Assembly: GCA_033344775.1 (NCBI GenBank)
Contig: JAWPMT010000007.1
Location: 434,001-498,000 of the forward strand
Direction of reading: 5' to 3'
DNA: 64,000 bases
Source of the DNA: Cytophagales bacterium
GTDB taxonomy: Bacteria > Bacteroidota > Bacteroidia > Cytophagales > Cyclobacteriaceae
The notes beneath the pieces are model-generated. The model worked only from the letters and a program-made list of their open reading frames with translations. It was not told where the DNA came from and did no database searches. Shown here in pieces: positions 60,111 to 64,000 of this stretch. The stretch's first letter is position 1. Each line of letters starts with the position of its first letter. Position numbers and translations under genes: made by a program.

Positions 60111-60599
60111 TTATTTCTTCGAGGTATAGGCATGAGCCAGGAATTCTGCCACACAAGCGGGTTTTTCCTGTCCTTGCAATTCAAAAATGATTTTTACTTT
60201 GTATTTCGCACCATGATCAATGGCTTCGTATTCCATAAGTGAAATACGCCCTCGGACCTTGGCTCCAGAAGGTGTGGCATTCATGAAGCGAACCTTGTCA
60301 AGTCCATAATTAAGCCCCATGCCCACATCGCTTATATGCATCGTTTCATAAGCAAACTTGGAGGCCAGCGATAGAATCATGAATCCATGAGCGATGGTCG
60401 TTCCATAAGGAGATTCCTTTTTGGAGCGCTCTACATCAATATGTATCCACTGTTCATCACCGGTGATTTTCGCAAAAGTGGTGATCTGTTCCTGGGTGAT
60501 TGTTGTCCAGGGCGACAGACCCAATTCTTGCCCCAACATTCCCTCTAGTTCAGCCAGATGCTCAAGGATCGTTTTATACGGTTCGTTTTTTACTCCCAT
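60111..60599 (-). CDS. MaoC-family dehydratase
   Basis: A 162-aa single hot-dog hydratase/dehydratase. ITQEQITTFAKITGDEQWIHIDVERSKKESPYGTTIAHGF is split here as QEQITTFAKITGDEQWIH and the YGTTIAHGFMILSL signature, carrying the hydratase Asp and His. It hydrates enoyl-CoA in the R configuration. It lies six bases after the SDR gene and four before the acyl-CoA dehydrogenase gene. The R-specific pathway complements the S-specific crotonases in the same run. Confidence 0.9.
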   Translation of the reverse strand: MGVKNEPYKTILEHLAELEGMLGQELGLSPWTTITQEQITTFAKITGDEQWIHIDVERSKKESPYGTTIAHGFMILSLASKFAYETMHISDVGMGLNYGLDKVRFMNATPSGAKVRGRISLMEYEAIDHGAKYKVKIIFELQGQEKPACVAEFLAHAYTSKK

Positions 60600-60605
60600 G
60601 GTTAA

Positions 60606-61346
60606 TTAGATCGCGAGTGCTCCTCCATTTACACTTAAAGTGAAGGCTGAAACAAATCCCGCTTGAGGTGAAGCCAGGTATAAATAAGCGTGGGCGATAT
60701 CTTCCGGTGTGCCTATTCTCGCGACCGGGATCATCGCAATGCCTGCTTTAATGACTTCTTCGGGCATGCTATCGGTCATGTCTGTTCGAATAAAGCCAGG
60801 AGCTACTGCATTAACCGTGATGCCATATTTACCTGTTTCTCTTGCCAGAGATTTTGTGAATCCGATGATTCCGGCTTTAGAGGCAGCATAATTGGTTTGT
60901 CCGAAAGCACCTGCCAATCCATTAATAGATGAGGTGTTGATAATACGACCATAATTGGCATCTTTCATGATCGGGACAATAGCCTTGCAGGTATTAAAGG
61001 CACCTTTTAGGTTCACTTCAATGACACTGTTCCATTCCAATTCAGACATTTTAAGGAAAGATCGATCGCGAATGATGCCTGCATTATTAATTAATATGTC
61101 AATCTTGCCATACTCTGAGAGCACCCAGCCTGCTGCATTATCTACTTCTTCACGGTTGGTGATATCGACTTTGCGATAGACAATTTTGCCGCCTTTCTCT
61201 GTCAATGCATTTGCTGTAGCAGCTCCATCAATGACATCCCATAATACGACTTGTGCTCCAGCTTGACAGAATATATCACAAGCACCTGCGCCAATGCCTT
61301 TAGCGCCTCCTGTGATGATGGCCACCTGGCCCTCCAGATTGATCAT
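60606..61346 (-). CDS. SDR-family oxidoreductase 2 (FabG-like)
   Basis: First gene of the minus-strand acyl-CoA run, 246 aa. Cofactor motif TGGAKGIG at 12-19, NNAG at 87-90, catalytic Y153 and K157 in NYAASK, ending SAFTLSVNGG. Its FabG-like sequence (EVNLKGAFNTCKAIVP) suggests a 3-oxoacyl-CoA or -ACP reductase. Any promoter lies in the 222-base spacer to the divergent TonB receptor; no exact TAnnTTTG is seen, only TACCCTTG with one mismatch. Confidence 0.92.
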   Translation of the reverse strand: MINLEGQVAIITGGAKGIGAGACDIFCQAGAQVVLWDVIDGAATANALTEKGGKIVYRKVDITNREEVDNAAGWVLSEYGKIDILINNAGIIRDRSFLKMSELEWNSVIEVNLKGAFNTCKAIVPIMKDANYGRIINTSSINGLAGAFGQTNYAASKAGIIGFTKSLARETGKYGITVNAVAPGFIRTDMTDSMPEEVIKAGIAMIPVARIGTPEDIAHAYLYLASPQAGFVSAFTLSVNGGALAI

Positions 61347-61568
61347 AATTTATTATTCGGTTGTGTGACTCACTTTATTAATTAAGGCTAACAAGGGTAA
61401 ACTGAATAGGTAGGGTGAATTGTTTGCCGTTCCATGTCAGAATTTTTGTTCGGCACCGGATTTTGCAAAAAATCCAATGTAAATGCCCTTAAATGGACTT
61501 TTTTATCCAATGTCACAAAAATTTTACCTAATATTAAAGAATTATTAGATGTCTAAACCTTAACTATA
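61347..61568. other. Spacer between divergent acyl-CoA run and TonB receptor
   Basis: This 222-base intergenic region must contain both promoters. It is A/T-rich near the receptor and has no clear hairpin or exact -7 box on the plus strand. A regulator site would be expected here but I cannot identify one by eye. Confidence 0.4.
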
Positions 61569-64000
61569 TGAAAAGAATATTTACGAGGGCTTTCTTTTCC
61601 CTATTAGTATGCATGCATACTATTTCGTTCGTACACGCGCAAGGCACACAACTGTCCGGCAGTGTTACGGATGCTAATACGGGTGAGCCATTGCTGGGAG
61701 TGAACATCCTGGTAAAAGGTACTGTATTGGGAACCATCACTAATCTCCAGGGAGATTTTAATCTTTCCGTTCAATCCGCACCACCTCTTACACTGGTCAT
61801 CAGTAGTGTAGGGTATGAGCAGAAAGAAATTGAGATAACAAATGCGGCAACTACTTCACTTGATATTCAATTGACTGAATCTGTTCTGCTTGGACAAGAA
61901 GTAGTAGTTTCAGCATCTCGTGTTGAGGAGAGTACCTTGAGATCTCCGGTATCTATTCAGCGAATGGATATCCTCGACATTCAGAACAATGCTTCTACTG
62001 ATTTTTATGATGCCTTGAAAAACCTGAATGGGGTTGATTTTAGTACTCAGAGTTTGACTTTTAAGTCTGTCAACGCACGTGGATTCGGTTCCAATGGTAA
62101 CACAAGATTTGTACAGTTAATCGATGGTATCGATAATCAGGCGCCTGGTTTGAACTTCCCCGTGGGTAACGTGGTAGGTATCGGCGAACTGGATCTGGAA
62201 AGTGTAGAAATGATCCCTGGACCTGCTTCGGCACTCTACGGTCCAAACGCTTTACAAGGTATTCTTTTGATGCAGAGTAAGAGTCCATTCGAGTACCAAG
62301 GCCTTTCCGCTTACAGTAAATTAGGTGTAAACCACATTGACAATGAAGATGACGATGCTTCCCTTTATCAAGATTGGGGCATTCGTTACGCAAAGGCTTT
62401 TAATAACAAGTTTGCCTTCAAATTGACTGGATCGTATTTAAGAGCTAATGATTTTGTAGGGGTAGACGTACGCGATCAGAGTGGTTTAGGTGTAGCAAGA
62501 AATACGGAGTTAGGCTTGAATGCCAATAATAACCCATTATACGATGGCGTAAACACCTATGGTGAGTTCAATATCGATGTAGGAACTGTGGCTGATATTG
62601 TGATCAATGGAGATGATCCTGCATTAGCTGCTTCTGTTGGTGCAATTAGAAGCTTGCTTCCTGATGGTGCAAGAGGTGCTTTTGCTCCTTCCGGATTCCT
62701 TGAAAATTCTTTTGTTGATAATACTACGGAGAGTATCAAATTCGGTGCTGGCTTACATTATCGTATCAGTGATAAAGTTGAGGCGCTGGTACAGTATAAC
62801 TGGGGTAGTGGTAGTACAGTATATACGGCTAACGACCGATTCGTTCTTGATGATTTCGTGATCTGGACTGGTAAAGTTGAGTTGAAGGCTTCTAACTGGT
62901 TCTTGAGAGCTTATACGACTCAGGAAAATAGTGGTGATAGCTATGCAGCTAACACGGTTACTCAACGAATCAATCAGCAGTTTTACTTACCAACTTATTT
63001 CGGAGCTTACACGGGCGCATTGCAGGCGGATTTGACTGCTAGTGCTGCTGAGCTTCATGCGATCGCTAAAGCGGTTACTGAAGATGCACGAGTTAATGGA
63101 AACACAGCACTGGGTGTACCTGCCTGGGAAGCTGGAACACCTGCATTTAACGAAGCATTCAATAGAATCAGAGGCATCTCTATAGCTGATGGTGGTGCTT
63201 TGTTCCTGGATAAATCCAATATGTATCACTACGAGGGTAGCTACAACTTTGAAAATGAAATAGATTGGATCGATATAGTAGCTGGAGCCAACTTCAGAAA
63301 CTTCAACCTGAACTCTGAAGCGACCCTATTTGCTTTGGAAGACAATGGTGATGAAATCTCTTACACGGAGTGGGGAACGTATGTTCAGTTGAAGAAATCA
63401 TTGGCTAACGACGCTCTGAACCTTCAGGCTTCATTGAGATATGATAAAAACGAATTCTTCACTGGTCAGTTTTCACCGCGTTTTAGTGCGGTTTACGAAG
63501 TAGCACCTGATCACAACATTCGAGGTTCATTCCAACGTGGTTTCCGTATTCCTACTACTCAGGATAACTTTATTGATCTTGATGTGGTATCAAGACGTTT
63601 GATCGGTAGCGCGCGATTCTTGTTGAATCGATATAATCTGATCGGTGGAGGGAACGCTTCTGCTTCCTATCTGGCATCTGACTTGGCGGCGGTAGCGGCT
63701 GGAGAACTTTCAATTGATCAATTGACCCCTGAAGCCACTCGATTGATGGAGCAGGATTTCACCACTGAGAAAGTGAATACGATTGAAGGTGGATATAGAG
63801 GTCTGTTTGCAGATGGTCGTTTACTAATTGATGGGTTCTATTTCTATAATATCTATCAGGACTTCATCGCTGAAATTACTCCGGTGCAAGCTTATCAGCT
63901 CGGAACAGGTGATATTCGTACGCAACTTCAAACACCAATTGCTGGATTTGATGCAACTACGGCGGAAGGAAAGGCGGCGATCCTTAATGGAACTGTTGCT
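61569..64000 (+). CDS. TonB-dependent receptor, partial (cut by window end)
   Basis: An outer-membrane transporter; about 810 codons are present and the C-terminal barrel continues past the window. Signal peptide (FTRAFFSLLVCMHTISFVHAQ) is followed by a carboxypeptidase-regulatory-like domain (about 28-110: VTDANTGEPLLGVNILVKG, VISSVGYEQKEIEI). The plug domain (about 115-235: LGQEVVVSASRVEE, DALKNLNGVDFSTQSL, MIPGPASALYGPNALQGIL) precedes the barrel. It imports a ligand by TonB energy. No SusD-type lipoprotein is visible upstream; any partner would be downstream. It is divergent from the acyl-CoA run, so lipid-like or hydrophobic substrates are possible but unproven. Confidence 0.9.

Noticed and set aside
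52001-61346. Polyketide or fatty-acid biosynthetic cluster
   Set aside because: SDR and MaoC genes occur, but no ketosynthase, acyltransferase or carrier protein; acyl-CoA dehydrogenases and hydratases point to catabolism.
1-64000. CRISPR arrays, tRNA or rRNA genes
   Set aside because: No regularly spaced repeats with unique spacers, and no recognisable cloverleaf or rRNA sequence was seen on either strand by eye; a tRNA scan would settle it.

Overview
The window reads as a chromosomal segment of a Bacteroidota bacterium, probably a marine Cytophagales-type organism. Four things point there: a type IX secretion (Por) sorting domain on the DUF1501 protein; TonB receptor, OmpA and PD40 proteins typical of the phylum; exact TAnnTTTG promoter -7 boxes with little Shine-Dalgarno signal; and Bacteroidota-style RHS proteins (DUF6443, ELEGLE-type core). 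I cannot name genus or species. No tRNA, rRNA, CRISPR array or prophage was seen.

Layout. (1) 1-4330 is a decayed accessory region. It holds a hypothetical gene, a spacer dense in competing hairpins, an orphan RHS C-terminal tip with its coupled partner gene, and a frameshifted REP-associated tyrosine transposase (RAYT) flanked by REP palindromes. It also holds fragments of three other genes: a membrane protein, the tail of a second RHS toxin next to an intact small membrane gene, and an XRE-like regulator. Each truncated edge lies within about 30 bases of a REP palindrome. (2) 4333-20351, minus strand, is mostly envelope housekeeping: DUF1501/DUF1800 pair, RidA-like lipoprotein, AsmA protein, two OmpA proteins, M23 peptidase, DsbD, M20 dipeptidase and a SPOUT RNA methyltransferase. 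(3) 20440-24167, plus strand: secreted protein, methyltransferase, MerB-like protein, then an ECF sigma factor translationally coupled to a membrane-anchored TPR anti-sigma-like protein. (4) 24305-37273, plus strand, is a surface/toxin cassette: two repeat-bearing fibre-like secreted proteins, an RHS protein of 1179 aa, a DUF6443/RHS-core protein of 1756 aa with a variable C-terminal tip, and a coiled-coil plus beta-barrel-like protein. (5) 37494-43888: two divergent TPR-CHAT proteins (caspase-like peptidase domains), each with the His/Cys dyad, a signal peptide and a C-terminal membrane anchor. (6) 43916-51769: antiporter, DUF547 lipoprotein, acyl-CoA dehydrogenase, methyltransferase, asparagine-synthase-like protein and LamG lipoprotein. 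(7) 52001-61346, minus strand: a ten-gene acyl-CoA run (SDRs, MaoC, acyl-CoA dehydrogenase, APH-type kinase, thioesterase, enoyl-CoA hydratases, carboxyltransferase, MDR reductase). (8) 61569-64000: a TonB-dependent receptor cut by the window edge.

Best candidates for something undescribed are three. The first is the split RHS pair, which resembles the TcB/TcC division, with its fibre-like and barrel-like neighbours. The second is the ECF sigma / TPR anti-sigma pair together with the twin membrane CHAT proteases that bracket that cassette. The third is the REP/RAYT element whose palindromes sit at the truncation points of toxin-immunity and regulator genes.
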